Part shown: piece after piece, positions 63,665 through 64,000 of the stretch | Position numbering within the stretch: the stretch's first letter is position 1 | Layout of the letters: each line of letters opens with the position of its first letter | Assembly: GCF_016808095.1 (NCBI RefSeq) | Contig: NC_068970.1 | Span: 14,428,501-14,492,500 of the forward strand | Source: Vigna angularis | Taxonomy: Eukaryota; Streptophyta; Magnoliopsida; Fabales; Fabaceae | Length of the DNA stretch: 64,000 bases | Direction of reading: 5' to 3' | The notes under the pieces: generated by a model | Database searches by the model: none | Told to the model about the DNA's origin: nothing | Seen by the model: the letters and a program-made list of their open reading frames with translations, nothing else | Made by a program: the position numbers and the translations under genes

Positions 63665-64000
63665 TAGAGATGGCAAAAAAATTTGTATATGCGGGTACCC
63701 GTAGATAAAATCCGCTACGGGTATTCAGTACCTGCAGGTAAAAGGTACTTGCAGTAGCGGGTATTTTAATATCCGCTTATTAACGGGTCGGATTCGGGTA
63801 TCACACTGTCCGTACCCGCGGGTATCTGCTACTCGTTAGAAAAATAAAATTATAATTTTATCCTTTAGTTTCTTTTTCTAATTTTCAGTTAGGCTTTCTT
63901 TTATGTTCCTGAAAAATTGGGTCAAGCCCAAACCCCTTAGGGTTTATTTTTTCAAATCAGAATAAAGATCCTTTTTAGGGTTTTTTCTTCATATCACAAT
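63665..64000. mobile_element. Start of a second hAT-like family element, cut by window end
   Basis: TAGAGATGGCAAA at 63665 is a typical hAT-type terminus. It is followed by self-complementary words around CGGGTACCCG, GTACCCGCGGGTA and GCGGGTATTTTAATATCCGC. The far end lies outside the window or beyond recognition. Confidence 0.55.

Overview
The window looks like nuclear DNA of a papilionoid legume. A Phaseoleae bean such as Vigna or Phaseolus is my inference from protein similarity and repeat style. The sequence is AT-rich, genes have introns with GT/AG borders, intergenic DNA is long, and degraded Ty1-copia and hAT-like elements are common. There are no operons, CRISPR arrays or prokaryotic signals, and I recognised no rRNA or tRNA.

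Layout: (1) 1-20792 is a plus-strand MIKC MADS-box gene of the SOC1/TM3 clade. It has seven coding exons over 15.4 kb, with 7.15 kb in intron 1 and 3.86 kb in intron 4. Its promoter and first exon lie between the arms of a 2,323-bp, apparently perfect inverted repeat (2522-4844 and 10137-12459). (2) 22591-29189, minus strand, is a ten-exon APC/C activator of the FZR/CCS52A (Cdh1) type, with a palindromic E2F-type site 53 bp before its ATG. (3) 33189-34152, minus strand, is an alpha-expansin. (4) 35501-36982 is an array of about 112-bp tandem repeats between direct repeats. (5) 39899-42560, minus strand, is a ten-exon PGRL1 gene for chloroplast cyclic electron flow. (6) 46953-47984, plus strand, is a three-exon SHG1/BOD1-domain protein. 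(7) 50190-52439 and 56498-58720, minus strand, are two intronless tandem subtilases. (8) 59000-64000 is repeat-derived, including a decayed copia pol end with a likely 3' LTR and the start of another hAT-like element.

The genes do not form one pathway: flowering/meristem regulator, cell-cycle switch, wall loosening, photosynthesis, chromatin, secreted proteases. The most unusual feature is the inverted duplication around exon 1 of the MADS gene. A fold-back element that is whole at the intron-1 arm but cut off in the upstream arm suggests intron sequence was copied into the promoter side. A 16-bp repeat at the junction hints at template switching. A non-autonomous hAT-like family recurs five or more times in different states of decay, two copies with clear 8-bp target duplications.

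Gene models were assembled by hand by joining exons in phase. Exon borders are good for all seven genes. UTRs, transcription starts and most transposon borders are approximate.
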